This document shows positions 42,893 to 51,399 of a DNA stretch of 64,000 nt, one piece after another. The notes beneath the pieces were generated by a model that saw only the letters and a program-made list of their open reading frames with translations, was not told the origin of the DNA and searched no databases. The stretch comes from an uncultured Clostridia bacterium (GTDB lineage: Bacteria > Bacillota > Clostridia > Oscillospirales > CAG-272), in contig CAOKAC010000010.1 of assembly GCA_948466345.1 (NCBI GenBank), positions 1 through 64,000 on the forward strand. The letters run 5' to 3'. Both the position numbers and the translations under genes were made by a program. Position 1 is the stretch's first letter; each line of letters opens with the position of its first letter.

Positions 42893-44005
42893 TTATTTGA
42901 AAAAGTGAAAGATCCCTTTTTGCAGTTTTACTGTAGGACACGCCAAATCTGCGTACATAGCTACTCTGCCAATTTCCTTACCATCCCGCAAAAATACTGC
43001 ATATCCAACCATATCGCCTTTTTTCACTGGGGCATATAAAAATTGCTCTGCTTCTAATTTTGTTGTAATTGCGCCTCCTGATTTAGGAAGAGAAACAGAG
43101 AGTGCATCTTTATTAGAAATTGTTATATAATCCTTTTGCCCTCCCGTGCAGGGAATACTGAAGGTAAGCGAACCCTCTTCGGCAAGCGTATAGTTTTCGT
43201 ACGTGGAAAAACCATAGTCCAACATAGTTTTGTGGTCTTTCCAGTCATCCGGATCATTCAGTGTCACTGCTACTAAAGTTACCCCGTCTCTCTGGGCGGC
43301 AGAAACCAGACAGCGGCCGCTGCGTTTTGTAAAACCAGTTTTTACGCCGATTGCGCCGTCATAACTTTGCAATAGACGATTATGATTTACCAGTACACGG
43401 GTGCCTTCACTCCCGTTTAAAGGTATCTTGTTTTTGTAAGTGGAGACAATTTTTTTAAAGGTCTCGTTATGCAGCGCTGCAGAAGCAAGCTTGGCCAAAT
43501 CTTCTGCAGTTGTATAATGTTCCTCGTTGTCCAATCCGTGTGGATTGGTAAAATGTGTATTTGTAAGCTCCAGTTCTTCTGCTTTTTCATTCATCAGTGT
43601 GGCAAATTCCTCCACACTGCCCGCAACTTCGCAGGCGATAGCTGCTGCAGCATCGTTGGCGCTTTCCAACATTAAAGCATAAAGAAGTTGCTCCATAGTC
43701 AGCTTTTCGCCGGCAGAAAGATAAATAGAGGATCCTTCAATACCAGCTGCTTCTTCTGAAACTTTTACTTCTCGTTCCAATTTTTTTGTATGCTCTATTG
43801 CTACTAATGCAGTCATGATTTTAGTAGTACTTGCCATGGGAAGCCGCTGGCTGCCATTATGATTGATAAGAATTTCCCCAGACTCTGCTTCCATTAAAAC
43901 CGCGCTTTGCGCTCCAACAGAGGGAACAGCGGCGGCTGCGCATGATCCGATGAGTAAAACAGCGCCAAGACAAACAGACATCAATATATAAATAAATCGT
44001 TTCAT
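42893..44005 (-). CDS. D-alanyl-D-alanine carboxypeptidase (DacB/DacF type, PBP5 family)
   Basis: A 370-residue low-molecular-weight penicillin-binding protein that trims the terminal D-Ala from peptidoglycan stems. It has a signal peptide (about residues 1-25), SxxK as STTK near residue 60, the SAN triad in LESANDAAAAIA, and KTG in AIGVKTGFTKRSGRCLV. The C-terminal beta domain is present. Its place beside ytfJ and scpB-type genes suggests a sporulation-associated Dac, but this is inference. GGAG precedes the ATG. Confidence 0.9.
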   Translation of the reverse strand: MKRFIYILMSVCLGAVLLIGSCAAAAVPSVGAQSAVLMEAESGEILINHNGSQRLPMASTTKIMTALVAIEHTKKLEREVKVSEEAAGIEGSSIYLSAGEKLTMEQLLYALMLESANDAAAAIACEVAGSVEEFATLMNEKAEELELTNTHFTNPHGLDNEEHYTTAEDLAKLASAALHNETFKKIVSTYKNKIPLNGSEGTRVLVNHNRLLQSYDGAIGVKTGFTKRSGRCLVSAAQRDGVTLVAVTLNDPDDWKDHKTMLDYGFSTYENYTLAEEGSLTFSIPCTGGQKDYITISNKDALSVSLPKSGGAITTKLEAEQFLYAPVKKGDMVGYAVFLRDGKEIGRVAMYADLACPTVKLQKGIFHFFK

Positions 44006-44092
44006 TTTACAAACTCCTCAATTTCTTCTATGAATAGCATCGGAAAAAGAGAAGCTGGTTATCCAAGCAAAAATCTGGTGTCAGGAGGGAAT

Positions 44093-44494
44093 TTATTTAT
44101 TTTTGGAGAAAACTTCTTTAAATTTTTCAATCAATTCTGGAGACCGCTCTATGGCATTAATAATTTGTGAAACCGGATCTGCTGGTTCTTTAGTATCGTT
44201 GATATTTAAAAGTTCTACACTACCTGTTGGAGAAATAATCAAAAAGGCAACCGGTACAACTGAAAGCCCCGATCCACCGCCGCCGCCAAAATTGTTGCTG
44301 CTGGTGACAGCGGCTTTTTTTCCCATATAATCAATTCCTCCAGAGGCAAAACCAACAGATAGCTTGGAAACAGGGATTACAACCGTACCGTTTGCTGTGG
44401 TAATCGCTTCGCCTATAATTGTATTGGCATCAAAGGAAGACTTAAGGCCCTCCACAGAAGCGCGGATGATTTCGCTCATTTTATTCTCGCTCAT
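44093..44494 (-). CDS. ytfJ: GerW-family sporulation protein YtfJ
   Basis: A 133-residue protein of the GerW/YtfJ family. TTANGTVVIPVSKLSVGFASGG is the core, followed by the Gly-rich FGGGGGSGLSVVPVAFLI. It is a forespore protein in Bacillus, needed for normal germination of some spores. AAAGGA precedes the ATG. DUF2953 (YtfI) is immediately upstream as in Bacillus. Confidence 0.9.
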   Translation of the reverse strand: MSENKMSEIIRASVEGLKSSFDANTIIGEAITTANGTVVIPVSKLSVGFASGGIDYMGKKAAVTSSNNFGGGGGSGLSVVPVAFLIISPTGSVELLNINDTKEPADPVSQIINAIERSPELIEKFKEVFSKNK

Positions 44495-44528
44495 TTTTTA
44501 CATTCCTTTCTGGAAAAAATGTTCAAAT

Positions 44529-45170
44529 TTAAATATTTGTATCTACAGCCGATTTTAATTGGAAAAATGTTTGAAAGAGTGCCTGTAAAAGATGTATGAT
44601 GCGAATTTTCATTTTTACTTGTATACAGGCGTCCCAATTTCCAGAAAAATCGGCGGTTACATGTACAGCATTCTTCTGCAAAGGAATGAGCGTAACAGTG
44701 GAATCTAAAAATTCCAGCAGATAAGCTGTGCTCTGTGCTGCCACGCCGTATGCAATGCCGGTAGCAGCGGGAGAGCTTCCTCCAACCATAATATGAAGCT
44801 GTTCAACTTTGATGTGCAGTTTTTTTGCATATCGTTGTGCCAAACGAATGCTGATATCTTTCAATGCACTGAGAAATTCTGTCAGAGCTAAATCCCCTCG
44901 CAGCTCGTTCAGTACATTCTTTTTTTCTTTTCTTTCCCGCTTTTTCTCTTTCTTATCAAACGAGGCAGACAGCTTTTTACCTCGCAGTTGTTTTGCAAGA
45001 GAACGGTATTTAGACTTTTTCTGCAAAGGAACTTTATACAAAATAGGACCAATTTGTACATATAAGGAGAAAGATTGGTCTCTATAAGAAATACGAACAC
45101 GTAGGTATGCAAAAAGCAGGAGGAGCAAAAAGACAATTATGCCAAGAACTACAAAGAGAGTGGTTACCAT
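44529..45170 (-). CDS. DUF2953-domain protein (YtfI-like)
   Basis: A 213-residue protein with an N-terminal membrane helix (about residues 3-23) and a Lys-rich linker (FDKKEKKRERKEKKNV). The DUF2953 core follows: HIKVEQLHIMVGGSSPAATGIAYG. Function is unknown; it is encoded beside ytfJ in sporulating Firmicutes, suggesting a sporulation role. AGG precedes the ATG. Confidence 0.8.
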   Translation of the reverse strand: MVTTLFVVLGIIVFLLLLLFAYLRVRISYRDQSFSLYVQIGPILYKVPLQKKSKYRSLAKQLRGKKLSASFDKKEKKRERKEKKNVLNELRGDLALTEFLSALKDISIRLAQRYAKKLHIKVEQLHIMVGGSSPAATGIAYGVAAQSTAYLLEFLDSTVTLIPLQKNAVHVTADFSGNWDACIQVKMKIRIIHLLQALFQTFFQLKSAVDTNI

Positions 45171-45195
45171 GACTTTTTCCTGCCTTTCTTTTTCG

Positions 45196-45840
45196 TTACA
45201 CTTCCTCTGTGCTTTCCACTTCTGCGTCTAGCTTTTCTTGCAGCAGGGAAGAAGCACTGGAATTTTCTACTTTGGGCAATTCCTGCAAAGAAGAAAGGCC
45301 AAATACCCGCAAAAAGTGTTCGGTCGTCCTATACAAAATCGGTCTGCCAGGAACATCAAGCCTTCCGCAAGGCTCAATAAGATGTTTATCTGCGAGACTT
45401 GAAACTCCATAGCTAGAATCTACCCCTCGTACCGTATCCACAAAAGCTCTGGTTACTGGTTCATTATAAGCAATCACTGCCAGCGTTTCAATGGAAGACT
45501 GTGATAAGTTTCCGCCGCGCTTAATTCCAAGTGCCTCCCGAATATAGGTGCCATATTGTTCTCTGGTACATAGTTGGCAGGCTTCATCAAACATTACCAA
45601 CATAATACCGCGAGGCAGGGGGGCATCCGTAGCATTGTATTGCTCCATGTATTCTCTGACTATATCTTTGACATCCTTCTCAGATCTATCCAGTACCTCT
45701 CCCAATTTTTGATAGGTTACCGGATGACCGGCAGCAAATAATATCGCTTCAATAATTTTTTGACAGTCCCGAATATCCAATTTTCTTGTATCGGGTGCTG
45801 CCGCAAAAGGCGCGTCCAATTCGTTTGTTTCTATATTCAT
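45196..45840 (-). CDS. scpB: Segregation and condensation protein B
   Basis: A 214-residue winged-helix protein, a kleisin-interacting subunit of the SMC condensin complex that compacts and segregates chromosomes. CQKIIEAILFAAGHPVTYQKLGEVL, the LSQSSIETLAVIAYNEPVTRAFVDTVRGVDS block and the LVEPxGRLDxPGRP-like C-terminal segment are family hallmarks. It follows scpA by 21 bp. Confidence 0.94.
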   Translation of the reverse strand: MNIETNELDAPFAAAPDTRKLDIRDCQKIIEAILFAAGHPVTYQKLGEVLDRSEKDVKDIVREYMEQYNATDAPLPRGIMLVMFDEACQLCTREQYGTYIREALGIKRGGNLSQSSIETLAVIAYNEPVTRAFVDTVRGVDSSYGVSSLADKHLIEPCGRLDVPGRPILYRTTEHFLRVFGLSSLQELPKVENSSASSLLQEKLDAEVESTEEV

Positions 45841-45861
45841 TGTTGAACCTGTATGAAATAT

Positions 45862-46647
45862 TTATTCATCTCTAATAATTTGTGTCAACTGACTGATATC
45901 TGCATCGGGTTCCAGTTTTACATAAACCTCTCCTGCTGTATCGATGACACCGCTTCTGGTTTCTTCAGGATTTTCATTTAACAGCAGGAGCATGCCAGAT
46001 TTTAGAAGCTCCAAAAGCGCTAAAAACATGGTGACGATTTCTGCTCTGGACTGAGCGCTTTGGAAGAAACCGTGGAGGCGAACTTTACGTCCGCCCTGCA
46101 GACGGCCAGCCAGATTTTCAACGATTGCCGCCACGGAAACTGTTTTTTTGTTAATCAACGGCTTAAATTTTTCCTTCGCCTCTTCATCGGTTACCCGTAC
46201 TTCGCTCATTATACGTAGAAGGGCTTTGGAAAGCAGTGCAGCGTCGTGGTCGGCAACATATGTTTTATCTACAGAAATTTCATCTGTGTCCTTGCCCATC
46301 CGCATCCCGTATTCCGCATACATTTCTCGCAAAATTCCTGCGGCCTCCTTAGCACGCTGATACTCCATCATTGCCGCCGCGAGGGCCATGCGTGGGTCAT
46401 CTTCCTCTTCTTCGTTTCTAGGAAGAAGCATTTTACTTTTTATAAGCATCAGTTCGCTGGCAGTGAGCAAAAAATCGCTGGATAGTTCAATATCCATTTC
46501 TTGGGCAGCGTTAATATACTCCATATATTGATCGCAAAGGACAGAAATTTGGATATCTTCGATTTTCATTTTGTTTTTTTGGATGAGGCTTAGACAAAGA
46601 TCCAGCGGACCTTCAAATTTTTCTAATTTGTAATTTAGTACCGTCAT
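45862..46647 (-). CDS. scpA: Segregation and condensation protein A (kleisin)
   Basis: A 261-residue kleisin bridging the SMC heads. The N-terminus has EKFEGPLDLCLSLIQKNKMKIEDI (SMC-neck binding), and the C-terminal winged helix ends near EIVTMFLALLELLKSGMLLLLNE. AGGA lies 7 nt before the ATG. It is 1 bp from the M50 protease gene and 21 bp from scpB. Confidence 0.93.
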   Translation of the reverse strand: MTVLNYKLEKFEGPLDLCLSLIQKNKMKIEDIQISVLCDQYMEYINAAQEMDIELSSDFLLTASELMLIKSKMLLPRNEEEEDDPRMALAAAMMEYQRAKEAAGILREMYAEYGMRMGKDTDEISVDKTYVADHDAALLSKALLRIMSEVRVTDEEAKEKFKPLINKKTVSVAAIVENLAGRLQGGRKVRLHGFFQSAQSRAEIVTMFLALLELLKSGMLLLLNENPEETRSGVIDTAGEVYVKLEPDADISQLTQIIRDE

Positions 46648-46648
46648 A

Positions 46649-47377
46649 TTATAGTCCTGGAATCAGTCCGATGATAAAGGACATACCACTACTGATCCAA
46701 GTGCACACAGCGGAAATCGGCAGGGAAACGATGCCGGTCCACAAAAGCGCAAGCATAACCAACATGATAATGCGCTCATACCGCATCAAGGCAAAGTAAT
46801 ATTTGTCAGGCAAAAACAGAAAAAGAATACGGGAACCGTCCAGCGGCGGTATCGGGATCAGATTAAAAACTGCCAAAGATAGGTTGAGCGAATGGAGATA
46901 CAGAAAGAACATAGTAGCAATAAACAGCACATTCATTCCAAAAGAAGGACCATTTAAAGATACAGCATCAGCAACATTTTGATTGGCGTTTGCATATAGC
47001 ATTGCAAATATATGATAAAAAAGTAGCGCTGCAAACGAGAGAAGAATATTCGCTGCGGGTCCCGCAAATGCAGTAATAGCCATATCTCGACGAGGCTTTT
47101 TAAAATAGCGGGAGTGTACTGGTACAGGCTTCGCCCATCCGAATCCAAAAAGCATCATACACAAAGTACCGATTGGATCCAGGTGCTTTCGAGGATCCAG
47201 CGTCAGCCGCCCCATATTTCGTGCTGTTGGATCGCCCAGTTTATTTGCGGCAAATCCGTGGGCGCATTCATGAAAAGTAAGCGCTATCAGAACGCAGACG
47301 ATAATTAAAAGAATTCTTGGCAGAACATCGCTTAGTTCCGCACCATTGCGTAGACTAAAAATTAAATCGCGTACCAT
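46649..47377 (-). CDS. Site-2-protease family (M50) membrane metalloprotease
   Basis: A 242-residue intramembrane zinc protease. The catalytic motif HECAH lies in LTFHECAHGFAANKLGD (near residue 40), and the second ligand region is NLIPIPPLDGSRIL. Five to six hydrophobic helices are visible. Its substrate is unknown; the gene sits between engB and scpA, as often seen in Clostridia. AAGGAG precedes the ATG. Confidence 0.92.
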   Translation of the reverse strand: MVRDLIFSLRNGAELSDVLPRILLIIVCVLIALTFHECAHGFAANKLGDPTARNMGRLTLDPRKHLDPIGTLCMMLFGFGWAKPVPVHSRYFKKPRRDMAITAFAGPAANILLSFAALLFYHIFAMLYANANQNVADAVSLNGPSFGMNVLFIATMFFLYLHSLNLSLAVFNLIPIPPLDGSRILFLFLPDKYYFALMRYERIIMLVMLALLWTGIVSLPISAVCTWISSGMSFIIGLIPGL

Positions 47378-47395
47378 AGGAATAACTCCTTTATT

Positions 47396-47998
47396 TCAAA
47401 TACCACAAACATGATAAAGCTGGTTCCATAGGGCATCCCGCCCTTCCTTCGTCTCAGATGAGAAAAATATCGTGGCGAGTGCTTCAGGGGACGGATGATT
47501 TTCTTCTAACGCAGTTTCCATAGCGTTGCGTTGGGTGCGGTTCAGCTTATCTGACTTGGTGTATACTAAGATATGCGGCATACCTGCTTCTCTTAAAAAA
47601 TCCAGCATTTGGTGGTCATCTTTTGTGGGACCGATACGAGAATCGATCAACTGTACCACACCACGTATCCGAGCTCCTACTGGATTGTTCGTAAAATATC
47701 CGTCTGTCAGGGCAGACCATTTCTTTTGTTCTTCATAGGTGCGCTTTGCATATCCGTATCCAGGAAGGTCTACCAGCATGATTTTGTTATCTATACTATA
47801 AAAATTGATTGTAATGGTTTTTCCCGGAGTGCTGCTGACACGTGCCAGCTTTTTTCGTTGCAAAAGCGCGTTGATCAAAGAACTTTTTCCTACATTGGAA
47901 CGACCTGAAAAGGCGATTTGAGGAAGTTCTGCGCAAGGAAACTGTCGAGGAGATCCTGCAGAGATCAAAAGCGAAACATTGTTTAAATTTGGTTTCAT
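47396..47998 (-). CDS. engB: Ribosome biogenesis GTPase EngB (YsxC/YihA)
   Basis: A 200-residue GTPase required for 50S assembly. G1 GRSNVGKSSL, the G2 region STPGKTITINFY, G3 DLPGYG and G4 YTKSDKL are in order. The ATG at 47998 is the start; about 48 upstream codons are unsupported. It follows lon by 19 bp (lonA-ysxC order of Bacillus). Confidence 0.94.
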   Translation of the reverse strand: MKPNLNNVSLLISAGSPRQFPCAELPQIAFSGRSNVGKSSLINALLQRKKLARVSSTPGKTITINFYSIDNKIMLVDLPGYGYAKRTYEEQKKWSALTDGYFTNNPVGARIRGVVQLIDSRIGPTKDDHQMLDFLREAGMPHILVYTKSDKLNRTQRNAMETALEENHPSPEALATIFFSSETKEGRDALWNQLYHVCGI

Positions 47999-48017
47999 AA
48001 ATACCTGCTTATTGTTA

Positions 48018-50462
48018 TTATGTATCAGTCTGCCTAGCGGTAATCGGTGGATGTACATTGTCCTGCAGGGGAATCGTTTGTTTTGTGGTACAGGATGTCT
48101 GGCGCTTTGAATCGCTTGACGCAGATACATCATCCTGTACAAGTGTTTCCTGCAGAACCTGTATTCCTTTTCGCACAGGAATGAACAAAAGCGATGCGCG
48201 CACCACAGGATCCAATTCTTCTAAATCGGACAGGTTGTCTGCGGGGATAATTACCCGTTTGATCCCCGCGTTCCAGGCAGCGGTACTTTTTTCCCGCAGT
48301 CCGCCTATAGGGAGTACTCTGCCAGTCAGAGTAAGCTCGCCTGTCATAGCTGTATCGCAGCGTACTGAAACGCCTGTTAGCGTACTGACAAGCGAGGTAA
48401 GCATGGTAACCCCTGCGGAGGGACCGTCTTTGGGAGTAGCACCATCCGGCACATGAATATGAATATCTTTTGTCTTGTAAAAATCCTGCGGGATACCTAA
48501 TGTATCGCTGTTGGCACGGATATAGCTTACAGCAATGCGGGCCGACTCTTTCATTACATCTCCAAGCGTTCCTGTAAGTTCAATTTTTCCGCTGCCTGGC
48601 ATTACGGTTGTTTCAATTTTTAAAAGGTCTCCGCCAACAGAAGTATATGCAAGCCCATTGACTACACCTACCTCATTTTCTACAGTTTTTTCATTATCCA
48701 AAAACTTTCTTGGACCGAGATAGGTTGAGAGCACTTCCTTGGATACTGTGAGACTTTTTTTCCCTTCGTCGATCATCCTGCGGGCGGCGCGGCGGCAAAC
48801 AGCAGCAATTTCTCGTTCTAAATTACGAACACCGGATTCTCTTGTATAACCGTCGATCAGTTCCATAATGGCATCGTCAGACAAACGCAGTGCACGCTTT
48901 GTCAAACCATGTCGCTTCAATTGCTTGGGAATCAGATGATTTTTGGCAATGGATGCTTTCTCCGGCTTTGTATAGGTATACAGTTCAATGACTTCCATAC
49001 GGTCCAGCAACGGACGGGGAATCGTATCCAAAGAGTTTGCTGTGGCAAGGAACATTACGTTAGAAAGATCACAAGGCATCTCTACAAAATGATCCCGAAA
49101 GTTTTTATTTTGTTCGCCGTCCAGAACTTCAAGCAGAGCCGAGGCAGGATCGCCCCGCATATCGGAGCAAAGCTTGTCAATCTCGTCTAAAAGCATTACC
49201 GGATTCATAGAACCAGCCTGACACAAAGCGTTCACAATACGTCCTGGCATCGCCGCTACATACGTTTTGCGATGACCTCGAATTTCTGCTTCATCTCGGA
49301 TACCGCCAAGAGAAACGCGTACGAATTTCCGATGCATAGCTCTGGCAATGGATTGCCCTAGGGAAGTTTTACCCACACCGGGGGGACCCACGAAACAAAT
49401 AATTTGATGCCGAAGCTCTGGATTCAGCTGCTTGACGGCTAGGTATTCCAAAATCCTATTTTTGGGTTTTGCCAAACCATCATGATCCGCATCCAATATT
49501 TTTTTGGCACGGTCAATATCCAGCCGGTCTTTTGTAAATTTTCCATAAGGAATTTCCAGACAAAGATCCAGATAATTACGCAAAACGGCAGCCTCTGGAC
49601 TACCGTAAGACGTTTTCAGAAGACGACCAACTTCTTTAGAGAGCTTTTCCTGTATTTCTTCTGGAAATCCAGATTCACGGATCTTTTTATAATATGCGGC
49701 AGCCTCATCTCCCCCGTCTTCGCCGAGTTCTGTTTGGATTGCCCTCAACTGTTCTCTAAGATAATATTCTTTCTGATTGTCGTCAATTGCCTGCCGTACT
49801 TTTTTGTGAATAGATAGTTCTACAGCCAGAAGTTTTGTTTCCTCTTCCAAAATCACGGCTACTGTTTCCAGCCGTGCTAATGGCTCAAATACATTTAGTA
49901 CACGCTGTTTGTCTTCAAATTTTACAAAAGCACTGGCTGCAATAAAGTCCGCCGCCTGTCCGGGATTTTTAATGCTGCGTGCAGAAAGCAAAATTTCGCC
50001 GGATTCTGCCGGCAGATATACCAAAAAGTCTTCTAGAGTAGTGATTGCTTCTCGTAGCAGTGCCTCACTGCGAATATCAGAATCTCCTTTTTCTAAGGCC
50101 ACTGTTTTGGTCAGCACATTTGCATAAATACAGCCGTCTCTTCCGGCAAAAGATACGGCGGTTCCCCGACAAACACCTTCTGCCAGCACCCGTACAATCC
50201 CATCAGGAGATTTTAGCGTTTGTTTAATTCGGCAGACAGTGCCAATCTCATAAAGATCCTTAGGCGCAGGCGCAACGCAGCCGATATCTTTCTGACAGAG
50301 AAGGAGTACATACATATCTTCACGGGTAGCTGCTTCTACCGCACGGATAGACAGCTCACGTTCCAGCTCAAAATTCAATGGCATGGAGGGAAATGCGACC
50401 AGTCCTCTTGTAGGAATTACTGGAAGGGTCATTTTTTCCACTTTTTCTATATATTTGGGCAT
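48018..50462 (-). CDS. lon: ATP-dependent protease La (Lon)
   Basis: An 814-residue AAA+ serine protease that degrades misfolded and regulatory proteins. An N-terminal LAN substrate domain is followed by Walker A GPPGVGKTSLG (near residue 360), Walker B VMLLDEIDKL, and the protease dyad with Ser in DGPSAGV and Lys in GGLREKSTAA. A ~35-residue polar tail (SSDSKRQTSCTTKQTIPLQ) extends beyond the usual end. The ATG at 50462 follows AAAGGA. It heads a ten-gene minus-strand run down to 41722. Confidence 0.94.
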   Translation of the reverse strand: MPKYIEKVEKMTLPVIPTRGLVAFPSMPLNFELERELSIRAVEAATREDMYVLLLCQKDIGCVAPAPKDLYEIGTVCRIKQTLKSPDGIVRVLAEGVCRGTAVSFAGRDGCIYANVLTKTVALEKGDSDIRSEALLREAITTLEDFLVYLPAESGEILLSARSIKNPGQAADFIAASAFVKFEDKQRVLNVFEPLARLETVAVILEEETKLLAVELSIHKKVRQAIDDNQKEYYLREQLRAIQTELGEDGGDEAAAYYKKIRESGFPEEIQEKLSKEVGRLLKTSYGSPEAAVLRNYLDLCLEIPYGKFTKDRLDIDRAKKILDADHDGLAKPKNRILEYLAVKQLNPELRHQIICFVGPPGVGKTSLGQSIARAMHRKFVRVSLGGIRDEAEIRGHRKTYVAAMPGRIVNALCQAGSMNPVMLLDEIDKLCSDMRGDPASALLEVLDGEQNKNFRDHFVEMPCDLSNVMFLATANSLDTIPRPLLDRMEVIELYTYTKPEKASIAKNHLIPKQLKRHGLTKRALRLSDDAIMELIDGYTRESGVRNLEREIAAVCRRAARRMIDEGKKSLTVSKEVLSTYLGPRKFLDNEKTVENEVGVVNGLAYTSVGGDLLKIETTVMPGSGKIELTGTLGDVMKESARIAVSYIRANSDTLGIPQDFYKTKDIHIHVPDGATPKDGPSAGVTMLTSLVSTLTGVSVRCDTAMTGELTLTGRVLPIGGLREKSTAAWNAGIKRVIIPADNLSDLEELDPVVRASLLFIPVRKGIQVLQETLVQDDVSASSDSKRQTSCTTKQTIPLQDNVHPPITARQTDT

Positions 50463-50525
50463 ATAAAATCCTTTCAAATGTTTACAGTGGAGTCCCGCAT
50501 GCAACGGGAGCAGAGTATTTCATAT

Positions 50526-50554
50526 ATTCTATCATATTTTTACAGGAAAATCTA
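50526..50554 (-). promoter_or_regulatory. Weak candidate promoter for lon
   Basis: On the minus strand TAGATT (50554-50549), a 17-bp spacer and TAGAAT (50531-50526). A TCCCG/CGGGA hairpin (50493-50509) sits in the 5' leader. I see no CIRCE element or clear CtsR box. Confidence 0.3.
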
Positions 50555-50605
50555 GAGATATTTCGATATTTTATAAATAATTCGCATGGTTTCCCAGATT
50601 TTTTC

Positions 50606-50634
50606 TTGCAAAAAAACGTACAATTTGATATCCT
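50606..50634 (+). promoter_or_regulatory. Candidate promoter for the broken acetyltransferase gene
   Basis: TTGCAA (50606-50611), a 17-bp spacer and TATCCT (50629-50634), 31 bp before the ATG at 50665; GGAG precedes that ATG. Confidence 0.4.
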
Positions 50635-50664
50635 ATAAAAATAGAGAAAAGGAGAGCAGAATAT

Positions 50665-51255
50665 ATGATACGATATGAAGATCCAACTGTAGAGTGTGCG
50701 GCCCTTTCGGGACAAACGTATGTTGCTATTCCTTTCGAAATCTATCAAAGCGTGTCAGGGAAAGTAAAACTCACTGTTTATAAGGCTTGCAAGGATATAG
50801 CAAAGGAATTTTTATCTGTGTACGGTGACAATCCTCTTCATAAAGACGGGATTATGTGGGCGGCGCGGCATATCCAAGATTTTATGATAAAATATGGCTA
50901 TCAATACGATGCGCAGGCATCTGATGTTATATTAGAGTTTGCAGCTAGGGAAGATACACTAAAAATGCCTGATCGAAACGAATCTGTTTTGCTGAAAACG
51001 ACAGAAGAATGGTTCCAATATGAAAATGCGACAAGTGCAGATCCGGATTTTTTGAGTCCGGAAAAAGGTGTAGCATTTGCGGCTGTTCGAGACGGGGAAA
51101 TTATTTCCTGCGCCTGTATAAATGATATGTTTTATGCAGATGGCGCAATTGAAATACAGGTGGATACCGTGCTGCAATACCGCAATTGTGGATTGGGCTA
51201 TATGTACTCGGTATCTTTGATAAAATATCTATGTGGACTAGGATATACGGTATGA
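50665..51255 (+). CDS. GNAT-family acetyltransferase truncated by an in-frame TGA
   Basis: A 196-residue product with an N-terminal helical domain (about 1-100) and a GNAT domain whose acetyl-CoA loop reads LQYRNCGLGYMYSVSLIKYL. It ends at TGA (51253) just where the last strands should follow. The same frame continues past the TGA for 34 codons as a typical GNAT C-terminus. Either this is a recent nonsense mutation (for example CGA or TGG to TGA) or readthrough occurs. The substrate is unknown. AAAAGGAG lies upstream of the ATG. Confidence 0.7.
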   Translation: MIRYEDPTVECAALSGQTYVAIPFEIYQSVSGKVKLTVYKACKDIAKEFLSVYGDNPLHKDGIMWAARHIQDFMIKYGYQYDAQASDVILEFAAREDTLKMPDRNESVLLKTTEEWFQYENATSADPDFLSPEKGVAFAAVRDGEIISCACINDMFYADGAIEIQVDTVLQYRNCGLGYMYSVSLIKYLCGLGYTV

Positions 51256-51360
51256 TACAAATGTTATGAAGAAAATTTTGCATCCGTCGTATTGGCTTAT
51301 AAATGCGGATTGCAGTTGCAGGGCAAACGTGCTTCGTTTGTATTCTTTGCAACTGTATAA
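51256..51360 (+). pseudogene. In-frame continuation of the acetyltransferase after TGA
   Basis: Directly after TGA at 51253-51255 the same frame reads YKCYEENFASVVLAYKCG, then LQLQGKRASFVFFATV and TAA. This matches the last helix and strands of GNAT enzymes (N-x-x-S, LAxKxGF, GKRA). It has no own start or ribosome-binding site, so it is a severed C-terminus. Confidence 0.7.
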
Positions 51361-51399
51361 AATATATTTTTGTACGATTGACAAAAGGAGTGTTTTTTT

